A stretch of 64,000 nucleotides of DNA from Oxytricha trifallax (Eukaryota; Ciliophora; Spirotrichea; Sporadotrichida; Oxytrichidae). The notes under the pieces were generated by a model that was not told where the DNA came from, did not search any database, and saw nothing but the letters and a program-made list of their open reading frames with translations. Numbering within the stretch: position 1 is the stretch's first letter; the number at the start of each line of letters is the position of its first letter. Shown in pieces: positions 45,351 to 55,676 of the stretch. The DNA lies in NCBI GenBank assembly GCA_000711775.1, contig ARYC01017270.1, positions 1 to 64,000 of the forward strand. The letters run 5' to 3'. Position numbers and translations under genes: made by a program.

Positions 45351-46589
45351 TAAACACACACATTCATATAAAGTATAAATATTATATTTATTAACATAAT
45401 ATTAAAAATATTTAAAGAATATATTCAAATTGAGAAATTTAAAAAAATAAAAAAATTGAGTGGTATTCACTTTATCAAATGTTAATAATATGGTATTTAT
45501 CAAATAAAAAGTAAATAAATTAGCTGGACTATACTATTGGTGCGAACCTATTATTACATCGTAGGTGAAAAGATAAACGAATTTAATTTTTTGTATAAAA
45601 TTAAATCATTAAAAAAAACCCAAATTAATTTCAAATTGTCTCATTTAATATGCAATAAATATTTTTGACTATAGAAGATGAATTTTAAATTATATCGAAC
45701 AAGTTTTATATTGTCTATATTTAAAGATAGATTATCATCATAAATTATGTTCATTTATATTTAATTTTCTCAAATCAAATAATATCTTAGAATGTGTCAT
45801 AATTAAAAATTTCATGAATATAAAATATTTAATATATTCAATAGTTTTATAATTAAATATACTTCCTAAAAAAATGGAATTATGACGCACGTCATTGTTG
45901 AATATTTTTAGAAAAAGAGTTTTGGGAGGAATGTAGAATTAAATAAACTTTCAATAAACATAATTATGATAATTAAATAATAATAAAATAGAAATTGGAG
46001 TATCTCGCTATAGGTTCTTTCTCATCTTATTATTTAGGAACATAATCTAATAATTTTTAGATCAAATTCATTTTTTAATTTTTGTTATTAAACATTTATT
46101 GAATGAGTCATGACAACTTTCAAAGCACGAGGTGTTAAATTAGCAAACATTTTGAACTATAGATCTTCTTTACGAAGAATATTATCGATCTAGTCTTCAA
46201 TACTTTAAGATCGAGGAGCAAATTGTTTTTCCCACTACATTTTTATACAAATCTTCTCACCAAAATTATCAAGCTTAATGTCATAAAATTTAAATTAATT
46301 TCATTTTAAAACATTAATCAAATGAATTTTAACAAAATATAATTAAAACTGAAAATAATTTTGTTTATATTTGTAAGATTTAAAAAACTAAGACAATACT
46401 GATTGACAAAGGTAACACTATTAAAAAGGAATATACTATTACAATTTTTAAATAAAACCTTAAAAATTTAATCTAAAATATAACCTAGTTAATTTTCTAA
46501 AATAGAAATTCTTTTTTTATTATTCTCTAAGAATTTTAAATGTATGGCTAATAATATAATTTTTTAAATTGTCATTGATGACAACTTCA

Positions 46590-46760
46590 AATCCTGTTCG
46601 TTATTCTCCAGTAAATTCAGCGCAAGAATTTTAACTATAATTGTCGCCTTCTTTTTTGTAAGCAGCAATCGTAAATAATTTTGTGCAGGATTACTCTTCA
46701 CTTCTCCCAGGGCTCAAGAAAAATAAGTTTGGATTGTCTGATGAATCACGAAGCATAATT
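46590..46760 (-). pseudogene. Germline-limited family, LRD-type exon, unit 3
   Basis: Minus strand LRDSSDNPNLFFLSPGR ... CTKLFTIAAYKKEGDNYSQ ... CAEFTGE followed by TGA. Homologous to exons at 32095 and 42365; this copy has a stop where the others continue, so it may be shortened or decayed. Confidence 0.45.
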
Positions 46761-46769
46761 TAAAATAGA

Positions 46770-47778
46770 AAAATATAAATTTTCAGAGTTTTATTGCTTT
46801 TATTTGTTATCTTTAGCGTTGAAATATCACTCCCCATTTTAATCAAATTTTGTTGTCAAATTAATTATATGCAAGGTCAATTTCAAATTAATTATAAATG
46901 CATATTAATTTATCATAATATCAAATTTTTTAAAGATCAATTCATTAATATATTAAAATAAGAAAATTTCATTTTGACATAGCTTAAGATATTTGATATA
47001 TCTGTATTTTGCTACTTTGAAACGATGAAGAACTTGTTCTTATAATTATTATCATATTAAAAATATTAGATTATTGTTGAAATAGATTTGAATCGGGAAA
47101 TTAAATAAATTATTGGTATTTAAAATTATCAAATTTAATCGATCTAGGGCTTTTTCGAAATGGAATACAAATTTAGCTTGAATTTATTTTTGGCGATACT
47201 ATTTTATCTCATCTCTTGAACGAAATAACTTGACTTTAATTGGCTAATTTCATTAAATTATACTATAATATTAAATCAAATTATCACGCTACAAAGATGA
47301 AAATAAAATAGTGTCTTAAATAGCTATTCTATATAATTTCTCTATCGAATGAGGCAAAGATCGATTAAATTGGAAAATTTTAATTACCAATAATTTATTT
47401 AATTTCAATTTCAATTTCCAAATTTCAAATTTATAACTACTATCATAATTTTCATATGAGCAAATAAATTTATTAGAATTGTAAAAGCAACTTTATAAAA
47501 CTTCAAACTCGTGTAGCAAAATAACTTAAATTTTATAATTTCTCCAATACTTTTCTAAATAATTTATTTAATTAATGTTTTAAATAAATAATATTGAGCT
47601 TGTTCGGTTATTTTAATTTATTACACTAAAATTATCTAATTTTTAAAAAGTATAAATTTAATAATTGAATTAATAATCATTAATTTTTTTACTGTTATAA
47701 TTTTTTAATTTATTTTCTATTTCTATTACCCTTTAACTGCATTAATTGTTTTATAAGATTTATATATAATTGCATTTT
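46770..47778. other. AT-rich spacer without recognisable genes
   Basis: About 1 kb of A+T-rich DNA between the LRD-type exon and the membrane-protein gene of unit 3. A few short blocks resemble sequence near 40280-40380, nothing more. Confidence 0.45.
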
Positions 47779-48770
47779 TCAAAAAAATCTCGGCGCTTAT
47801 TGCCTATTCAATCCAAATTGAGGTTTTTATTGAAGCTCAAGGTGAAAATCTGGCTTTTTCTAAAATTAAAGTCCAAATTATGGCTTTTGCATCGGTTCAC
47901 AGCCAAGAGGAGGTATCCCTTCTATTCTTTAAATTTGTGGAAAGATTTTATCACAAATGCTTTACCCAAAGAAATAATCTATTGTACCAACAATAAGACT
48001 ACCTGATATTCCAATAAGCATTCCAACAGGCCCACCCCAACATGAAGCTGCAATAACTGAAATTGAAGTATTAAGGATTCCTACTACTGAAATTCTTGCG
48101 ATTTTTATCTGACTTTCCTCTTTTGAAAGTTATCCATTCTAGCACTAGTGCACAATGTCAAATAATTGATAGCAAAAAAATCCTATTCCTACTAATACAC
48201 CAGCCTTTTTAAAGACATGGCCTAATAAATCTGCTGAATTTTCAGCAAGTAAGCTGATTCCATAAGCTTCAAAACCTACAATAAGTGCAGACAAAACTCC
48301 TCCTTTGACTGCTCCTTTTGTAGTTTCATAACTTACAGACTCAAAAAGTTAAAGTATACCAATCTCCCCTTTCTGGTATTTTTAAAGATTATCTATAAAT
48401 GAAATAATCATGGCTTATACTCCAGAAACTAATCCTCCAATAATGGCTGCTTCTTTCATTCTAGAAAAGATAAAATCTCTGGATTTAATTTTGGGGAAAA
48501 ATTCGACAAAGTCCTATTCAATCTCTACTTCTAACTATTTAGTATCATTTGCCATTTTCTCAAGTTCTTAATTTGCTTTGCTAATTTATTCTTGAAACCT
48601 ATTTCTAGATTCAATTTTGGAATCTGGTATTTTATCATGTTAACTTTAAAGTCTCTTAACAACACCTTTTAACCATTAAATCTTTTGTTTATTTGCATGA
48701 ATTTAAGCTTACTTTGGTATTAGAGCTTGAAGCTTTGATATCCAATCTATAATAATTACTAACTGAGATT
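47779..48770 (-). CDS. Germline-limited glycine-zipper membrane protein, unit 3 copy
   Basis: Minus strand, about 325 residues to TGA 47779-47781, with no insertion. A coiled-coil N-terminus (QEQISKANQELEKMAND) precedes SRDFIFSRMKEAAIIGG, hydrophobic Gly-rich segments (GGVLSALIVGFEAYG, AGVLVGIGFFCYQLFD, GMLIGISGSLIVGT), then DYFFGQSICDKIFPQIQR and a Pro/Gln/Phe-Gly-Leu tail. It is homologous along its whole length to 33871-35230, which lets the insertion there be recognised. Family unknown. Expression in the germline or during conjugation is possible, since hypotrichs have germline-limited genes; there is no direct evidence here. Confidence 0.65.
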
Positions 48771-48799
48771 TAATTATTTATATATATTTAATGTTTTAA

Positions 48800-49770
48800 A
48801 TATAAATCTTCACATTCTTGACTACTAGGCACTTAGATTTCTTTGTCTCCAACAATTACTTTGTCGGAGACCTCAACTTATTCAATTCTATCCCCATTTA
48901 ATAAAAATGTAAAGTTTAAATAAATGAATTTAGTAGATTTTCTCACAATCTTAAAATATTTACTGAGATAAATTCACTTTAATAAATTATTTAAATTTCA
49001 TTAATCTGATATTATATTTATTGGTGACTTCAATAGTTTATCCATTTCCTCTAGTAGTTACAAATTTAGCTTTTCTTGGATGAAATTTTTCATAGAAGTC
49101 TGGGTCAAGCTTTGCATTTGCAGTATTTGGCCTTGCTGTTCCATCTGGATGAATATCAAAACTTTCTCGGACAAGATGTCTTAATCCCTCAGGAGTATTT
49201 AAAATATAAATTAAATATATTGCTCACTTTTAGTTGTAAAATCTCAATTAGGTCTCTAAATAACTAATTTTCTATAATGATATCTGTGCCATCAGGAGTC
49301 CTAATTTATTAGCCATTGAATTCTATCATGCCTTAACCATCGCCTTAATAAACACGGATTGGTAACTAATGATCATGAATCAGAGCTTCAATTATTACTA
49401 AAATAGAATTTATATAGATCTATAATAAATTTTATAATTCTTTTTTGAAAAAATAATATATTATCTTAAATTATTAAATAAAACAGCTCATTCAATAACT
49501 TGTTCAATATAAATATTTTCAATGAAAATCGTGTTGCATTATGATTGTAATTCATTATAATACTTTGAATTTATATTAAATTTAATGACCATAAGATATA
49601 ATATATTTTTAATTATTTTTAATATAATAATAGGGCAAATGTAATCTCTTCAAATACTTAGCCCCTCTAAACAGCTATATTCGCATTTGGATGAACTCCT
49701 AATCTCTCAAAAGCCCTTTATTCTCCATTTTACAATATATAATTTCTTTCCAATACTTCCCTATTAAATT
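48800..49770 (-). CDS. Germline-limited family, upstream exons, unit 3
   Basis: Minus-strand exons in order: VLERNYILQNGEQRAFERLG with HPNANIAVQRGQVFEEITFA (about 49640-49765); LIHDHQLPIRVYQGDGQGMI with RTPDGTDIII (about 49220-49390); NTPEGLRHLVRESFDIHPDG, NTANAKLDPDFYEKFHPRK and FVTTRGNGQTIEV (about 49020-49195); LNGDRIEQVEVSDKVIVGDK with IQVPSSQECEDLY (about 48795-48910). The frames are open in this copy. Conservation with unit 1 is at protein level. I do not recognise the domains. Confidence 0.55.
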
Positions 49771-49999
49771 AATTTGAGGTTAGTATTAAAATTATCCTTC
49801 AAAATAAATCGTTTTAATATATCTTATTTTTATGGATTAATTATTTATCAATATAAATAAATTAAGACTTAATCTTATTTTTAAAAAGTACTTTGAAATA
49901 TTCAGAAATACAACAATTATATTAAATAATTAAATTTAATTATACTATTTTTCCTTATTAATTTTAGTTAATACATAATAAAAAATTGATTAAATTATT

Positions 50000-50397
50000 T
50001 TATTTTTTAATTTTAAGAACATATTAATAATAAAAGGGAAATATAACCTTTGTAATTTGAAAGATGGTTTCCAAAATCACCCTAATTGTTAGCAGAGAGC
50101 TGCTACTGCTTTTCCTTTTTCCTTTCCATTATCAATCAATTATTATATTTTTAATAAATATTCTGACAATATCAGCAAAAAATAAAGAAATAAGCGTCAG
50201 AAAATTAATTATCATTTATATATTTATTTATAATTATTTTAGAATATAAATAATTGTTTTTAATGAAATTATAACATGATTAATCAGATAAATTTTTATG
50301 ATATATACATTTCAATCAAATTTAGTGTACTATTGAACTTAATCGAATTAAAATATTAAATTATGATAGATTTTTTCCTACTAAATATAATATTTTT
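50000..50397. other. AT-rich leader upstream of MDS3 copy 3
   Basis: The last 130 bp match the sequence upstream of copy 2 (CTTAATCGAATTAAAATATT and TTTTTTCCT followed by CTAAATA), showing the two MDS copies lie in duplicated surroundings. No gene seen. Confidence 0.5.
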
Positions 50398-51329
50398 GAG
50401 TTCAGCAAGACAGTGAATGAAAGAAACATGGACTTCGCCACCGTGATCCTGGACAAAACAGGGAAAAATGTGTCCTGCATTTGGTAAAAAATTTTAATAT
50501 TCAAGTGGTTTTAGAAATAAATACAGTAACATCTTATAATAAATTATTAAGAATGAATAACTTAATGTATTTTGGAAAATTAGTTTATAAAAAATGTAAG
50601 GCAATCGAGAAAAGTTGCCGAGAATTTCTCGATTGCCTTTCATTAATTTGTTTGATTAAGTTTGAAATATTACATATTTCATAAGTTAAAACATAGATAA
50701 TATTTATTTTGAGAGAAAACATAATTTATATAAAACTTGAGTAAATGATAGTTGATATTAACGTAAAACTTACAACATATTAATTTTAATTTATTAACTT
50801 TATTCTATTATATTTTACTTCATTTTAAAGTATGATTATTTTAAATCTTAATCATCAAGGCTCTATTAATCAATACTGATTGCCTAAGTTTAATACAGTA
50901 TATAAAAGTTAAAACTTTTTTATCAAATGTACTATAGTTTATTCAAAATAATATTTTAATTAAACAAGAGTTAATTTTGTTTTAATAGTTTTTATTAAGT
51001 TTATTTAAAAATCTTTGACGATTTATTTAAAATTATTAACTTAATTTAGTTAAAATTAATAAAATAATATTTTTACATAACTTTTAATTCATTAAACTTT
51101 AAGAATTAATTCATTGTATTCTTATAAAGCAGCAACTCGTTATTCACTAAATGTTAATTATATTAATTCCTACAGTCACCTATTTTTTTGAAAATTTTAC
51201 CAATTCTGCTGGAAAAGGGGCTGCTCAAGACCAATGTCACCAAGAGTGGGGACAATGCAAGCAAGTTCATCGAGGATCTGCTCGCCAGTGAGAAGAAAGC
51301 GGTAGATGCAAGGCAAGGCATTTTCTCAA
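50398..51329 (+). CDS. SND1: Tudor-SN MDS3, copy 3, split by a 721-bp insertion
   Basis: Part 1 (50398-50481) begins with pointer GAGTTCAGCAA; part 2 (51203-51329) ends with GCATTTTCTCAA, which matches 53526-53537 over 12 bp (copy 2 matches only 9 bp). Joined through ATT, the two parts give the same 197 nt after the 5' pointer as copy 2, with only a few differences: Ser to Thr in NVSKSG, Val to Ile before FS, and silent changes. Either copy would complete the 870-codon gene. Confidence 0.9.
50482..51202. mobile_element. 721-bp insertion with TGGTAAAA inverted ends
   Basis: It starts TGGTAAAA and ends TTTTACCA, directly flanked by ATT (50479-50481 and 51203-51205), the kind of ANT duplication made by TBE-like transposases. 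The interior is A+T-rich and non-coding apart from a hairpin at 50598-50639. It can be read as a simple IES with pointer ATT or a non-autonomous transposon; both readings remove the same DNA. Confidence 0.75.
50598..50639. repeat. Perfect hairpin, 15-bp stem
   Basis: AAGGCAATCGAGAAA (50598-50612) and its exact complement (50625-50639) enclose a 12-nt loop. It stands out from the AT-rich interior of the 721-bp insertion and could act as a terminator-like or protein-binding structure. Confidence 0.85.
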
Positions 51330-51645
51330 TATATATTTATAGGTGACTTTTTAAGCATGAAAAATATCAAAGTTGAGTGAGTGGGATTGATTAAATAAAA
51401 ATTATTTATTACAATAAAAGAGGCAATATATTCTTACATTAAAATACAAAATGGCACATCTAATCCATTTTTTAATAAAATTAGATTCCTAGATTAATTA
51501 TTAAATTATTTATTTTATTCTTTAGTGAATAAATCGTTAAAGAGATGGATTGAGTAAATCAGTTTTAGATTAATCATGACAACAACAAAGCAGGTAAAAC
51601 AATATCCCAATCCCTCTAACAAAATAAAAAAATAATAATTCGTCC

Positions 51646-53525
51646 ATGACAGGTTCAAGAACCCCTCAATTACAGCTTGAAACCAATATCCCCTTAGGCG
51701 TGGAGAGAAGCAGAAAATCTCAACATTCATAAATAACTGGAGCTACAGGATAAGCTGTAACACAGCAACCTCACTTAGTAAATAGATAAGACTTACATCA
51801 TGGAGTCTCAAAATCTCTCAACTCTTCCTATGAAATAATGAATGCGAGTAATAAAAACCATATGAAAAGCATACTCTTAGCTGGTGATAAAAAGTAGCTA
51901 AAGCAAAATCAAATTAACAGTGATAGAGGTGGCGCCACGAGCAAGAGTGATTCTAATGTTTAATTGCAATAGCAACAGTAACACAATTTTGATTAGACTT
52001 ACTTCGGGGATAGTTTCCAAATACAAAAGGAAAGCTTAAGAAACTTGCAATAAGATGACGATGATGATTTATTGAGAGATGGACTACCAGAAAACAAGAT
52101 TATTATAATATATTACATATAAGATTGATCATATAGTAAATGGGCCACAAGATGATGAAGTTGACCTTGAAGCCTTCGTTGAAAACTAATATGATGAGTC
52201 ATTAAGTATAAGCCCTATTAACAAAACAGGAAATTAAACTCAATTCAATAAAAGACTGACTAGTAAAATAGACACTCTTAACTTTGAAGTTTAAATCAAA
52301 TCAATAGTGTGTAGAATCAAAGATTACACTGCATAAATTAAGGTATTTATAATTAATCATTCATTTATGATTCTTATAGGATAGAGTAAAAAATCAGAAA
52401 GAATTAAGTGAAACATTCATACAAGGTTAATTAGATATCGACGAGGAACAAGAAGATACTGACATGAATTTTGAAATTGGTATTGGTAAATAAGAAAATG
52501 GGTTGGATGTTTCAGCTATTCTTTAGAAGCCAGTTTAACTTGATAAATCAGCATTCGCAGCAGACACCAGTATGCTAATGAATCAAGCTAATAATTTCTT
52601 GCACGATGACTAAGAAAAAGATGCTTCATTCTTTCTAATGTCCCCTCCACCAGCAAATGAAGATAAATCTGTTAAGGATACACTTGAGTTACAGACAATA
52701 AAACATTTAGAAAATGACGAGACTCAACAATTAAAAGAACAGCAAGTCCCACTACACTTATTTGAGAAAGTAGTAAAAGATCTCTAGTCTAAGCATAGAG
52801 CAGAGAAAGATGCAATATCCAGTGAAATTATGATATTTAAGAAAGTTATTCACTTGATGGGTGCTAAAATCAGATACTTGCAAGACGAAATTATGGATAA
52901 GGATAAACTAGAGAGAGACTTGTTCAAAGTAACACATTTGAACATGAAGCTGGAAAATTAATACAAGCGAATGAGAGAAGAAAATCGATAACTTAATGAG
53001 AAAGTTGAAGTTATGAGAAAAGTAATGTATGAATTTGACATGCAAATTTTGGATGAGCAAACTCATGATAATGTAAGTTAAAGTTTATTCATTAATTTTT
53101 TCATAGTACATGATTGAACAATTAATTAAAGAAAATCATCAACTTCAGAGACTCCTTTTAATATCTGAGACTGGAGGGCAAGCAGATTATACTTCAATTG
53201 AAGATCAAATAAGAGACTTAGAAAGCCAAACAGTCAATTTAATTTAAAGTTAAGAAAATATAACTGGGAGTTTAAGTGCAGGAAAGAAGACCAATTAACT
53301 CTCATACTATAACAAGAAAAGGAAATAAAATTAGAGTTTATCAAGTAGATAAAGCTAATAATAACTAGAGCCACTTAATCAATCTATGCCAAATGAAATA
53401 AAGCAGATGATTTTGGAGAGATAAATTGTCAAAGAAGATGAGAGAAGGATTAACATGGAGATGCGAAGAATCGCCGAAGAAGAGATTATGAATAATGAAT
53501 TTGATTAATTAAATGATATATCTTA
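51646..53525 (+). CDS. Coiled-coil protein nested in the Tudor-SN interval, 3' end open
   Basis: From about ATG 51646 the frame encodes a Ser/Gln-rich N-terminus, an acidic middle and two coiled-coil regions (NRQLNEKVEVMRKVMYEFD; IEQLIKENHQLQRLLLIS), the latter reminiscent of the FGFR1OP2/SIKE family, a weak call. A 25-bp IES with pointer AAGATT (52096-52101 and 52121-52126) and introns 52343-52379 and 53073-53106 are needed for continuity. The frame runs without TGA into the Tudor-SN 3' MDS and would stop only at 53602, in a different frame from Tudor-SN. The true 3' end is therefore probably on another MDS. The start is uncertain because an alternative ATG at about 51576 precedes it. Confidence 0.65.
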
Positions 53526-54757
53526 GCATTTTCTCAAATCAACCAGCACCAATCAGAGTATTCAGCGATGTTGTAGCCAATCCAAAGAAAGCAAAAGACT
53601 TTGAAGCCATGGTTATGAAAAGACCAAACAGAAAAATGAATGGTGTTATTGAATACTGTTTCTCTGGCATGAGATTCAAAGTTAGATTAGATGGTGAAAA
53701 CACTGCAATAGGTCTCAATCTCCTCGGTGTTAGAACTATGATTAATGATAAAAATCAACCATAACTCATGGAACTTTCAAATGAGGCACTCGCTTTCGCT
53801 AAAGAACATCTCTTCCAAAGAGATGTTGTTGTTGAACCAGACTTTGCTGATAAGAGAGGTTCATTCTTTGGAACAGTCACTCTCACCAACAAAAAGGACT
53901 TTGCTTTGATGTTAGTTTAAGAGGGTCTAGCTGAAGTCAGTATTATTGGAAACAAAGCTCCATTAAATATCGAAGAACTAGAAAATGCCTAAGAATAAGC
54001 AAAAGCTGATAAGCTTGGTATTTGGAGCAAAGGAGTTAAATCCTCTGCAAGCAAGGGAAAATCTCTCAAGTAAAACGAAAGAATTCAAATTGAGATGACT
54101 GATATTACTGATGCTTCAAGATTCTTCATTAAAATCAACAATGACAATCAATATGATAAGATTGAGAAATTAATGGGAAGCTTTGATTATTTGTCAGCTG
54201 ATGATCTCGAAAGACCAATCAAGAAGAACACTATCTGCGCAGCTAGATTCAAGTTAGATGATAATTGGTATAGGGCTAAGGTCTTAAGAGGAGTAGGTAA
54301 AAATCAATATGAAGTAGAATTTATTGATTTTGGAAACTCAGACACAGTGAATGGTGATGATCTTAAGAGACTAACACCAGAGCTACTTGCAATTGAGGCA
54401 ACCGCAAAAGAATGCTCTCTTGCCTATATTAGAGTACCAAGAATGGATACTGAATTCGGTGAGGAAGCAGCAAAATACATCTAGTCACAAGCTATGGAAA
54501 AGGTAACTGAAGCCTTAGTTGTAGATCAACAAGGAGACAGATTAAAAATTGTTCTTTTCCCCAAGGGTGAGAAAGATTGGAACAAGAGCATCAACAGTAT
54601 GCTTATTCAAAAGAGCTTGGCTCAACTAGAAAAGTTTGATGAAGATAATGATGACTATCCAGAAGAAATAAATGACTGGTTTGATATTGAAGAAGAGCAA
54701 AGAGAGTTGCAAAATAAGATTTGGCAATATGGAGGTGCTGACGACGACGAAAATTGA
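53526..54757 (+). CDS. SND1: Tudor-SN (SND1) 3' MDS: SN4, Tudor, SN5
   Basis: Begins at pointer GCATTTTCTCAA (53526-53537) and ends at TGA 54755-54757. The SN4 domain (GVIEYCFSGMRFKVRLDGE, LNLLGVRTM, EHLFQRDVVVE) is followed by an embedded Tudor domain (ICAARFKLDDNWYRAKVL, YEVEFIDFGNSDTVNGDDL with the aromatic-cage Phe/Tyr and Asp-Phe-Gly-Asn) and the SN5 remainder (LAYIRVPRMDTEFGEEAAKY). The acidic C-terminus ends QYGGADDDEN. No interruptions inside. Tudor binds methylarginine in the animal homologue (family knowledge). Confidence 0.95.
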
Positions 54758-54818
54758 AGAATTAATTTACTATACATTCTCTATACACTATTTTTTGCAT
54801 AACATAGTGAGTGAATAA

Positions 54819-55586
54819 ATAATCGCTGGTGCTTTGGCAGCTTGCTTTTTGGCTCCCTTTGCTGCCTTTTTTTATTCTTCCATTTATCTTTGTCTTTAAG
54901 CTTCGGCTTCTTATCTTTTCCTGTCCTCATCCTCTTCTTATTGCTTCTTAGACATCATTTCTTGCTTCTTCTTTTCTTCCACCTTTCTCTTCTTTTCTTC
55001 TTACTGTCTTCTTTTTTCTTCTTGTTGTCTTGCTTCTTCCTCTGCTTATCTTTGTGCTTCCATAGCTTCAGCCTGACCATCATCTTCATCATCGCCTCCT
55101 CCACCAAGGATTCTATTAACATAAGGTGCTGAATCAATGCCACTAGCTGCCGCTTGATAAAGTTTTTGCAGGAAATAATTAGTCTTCTCTGGCTCTAAAC
55201 CTGCTACAATTTTTTGTGGCTTAACGTCAATCTTCTCTCCAACAACCATTTCAGTGAGTGTGATCATCTTTGCGAGGATGTTTACCTTGATGTCTTTTTC
55301 ATGGTTAGCTTTGGAGTCCATTTCGGCTTCATCGAAAAGACCATTTGCGAAACCAGTGGCTTATACTGTTGCGATGAAGATATCGTGGAGATACCTGAAA
55401 GGGGGCTTCATCAATAACTTTTAAGTCATTTTTGGCTTGTCAAACAATTGCTCGAACATTCAATACAATAAATATTATGAATGTTACTTTAATTGAATAT
55501 TAAAAATATTAATATTTATGCCTAAATAGATGTTAAGGAATATACGAAAAGTAAGTTACAGTGGCTTGCCAGAAGTCGTCGCCCAT
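54819..55586 (-). CDS. IFT54: IFT54/TRAF3IP1 N-terminal MDS block (inverted)
   Basis: A probable first exon MGDDFWQAT starts at ATG 55586. After about 100 bp of intron/IES, MFEQLFDKPKMTQKLLMKPP begins at 55459 and FRYLHDIFIATVQATGF and PQKIVAGLEPEKTNYFLQ follow, the conserved tubulin-binding calponin-homology-like domain of IFT54 (MIP-T3). A Lys/Glu/Gln-rich helical linker then ends at pointer CCAGCGATTAT (54819-54829 on this strand). IFT54 is an IFT-B subunit needed for cilia. The continuation lies on the opposite strand from 55677. The join between exon 1 and the rest could not be resolved exactly. Confidence 0.92.
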
Positions 55587-55676
55587 TTTGAATTTTGAAT
55601 TTATTATTTTTAATTATAATTCCTATTTCGCAAATTTAACACATCAATTTCAATATGTTTTATTGATTAATTTAAT

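Noticed and set aside
47770-48006. Basic plus-strand ORF at 47.8 kb
   Set aside because: Antisense of the Pro/Gln/Phe tail of the unit-3 membrane protein, which is supported by its unit-1 homologue.
54842-55132. Phe/Leu/Ser-rich plus-strand frame
   Set aside because: Antisense of the Lys/Glu-rich linker of IFT54.
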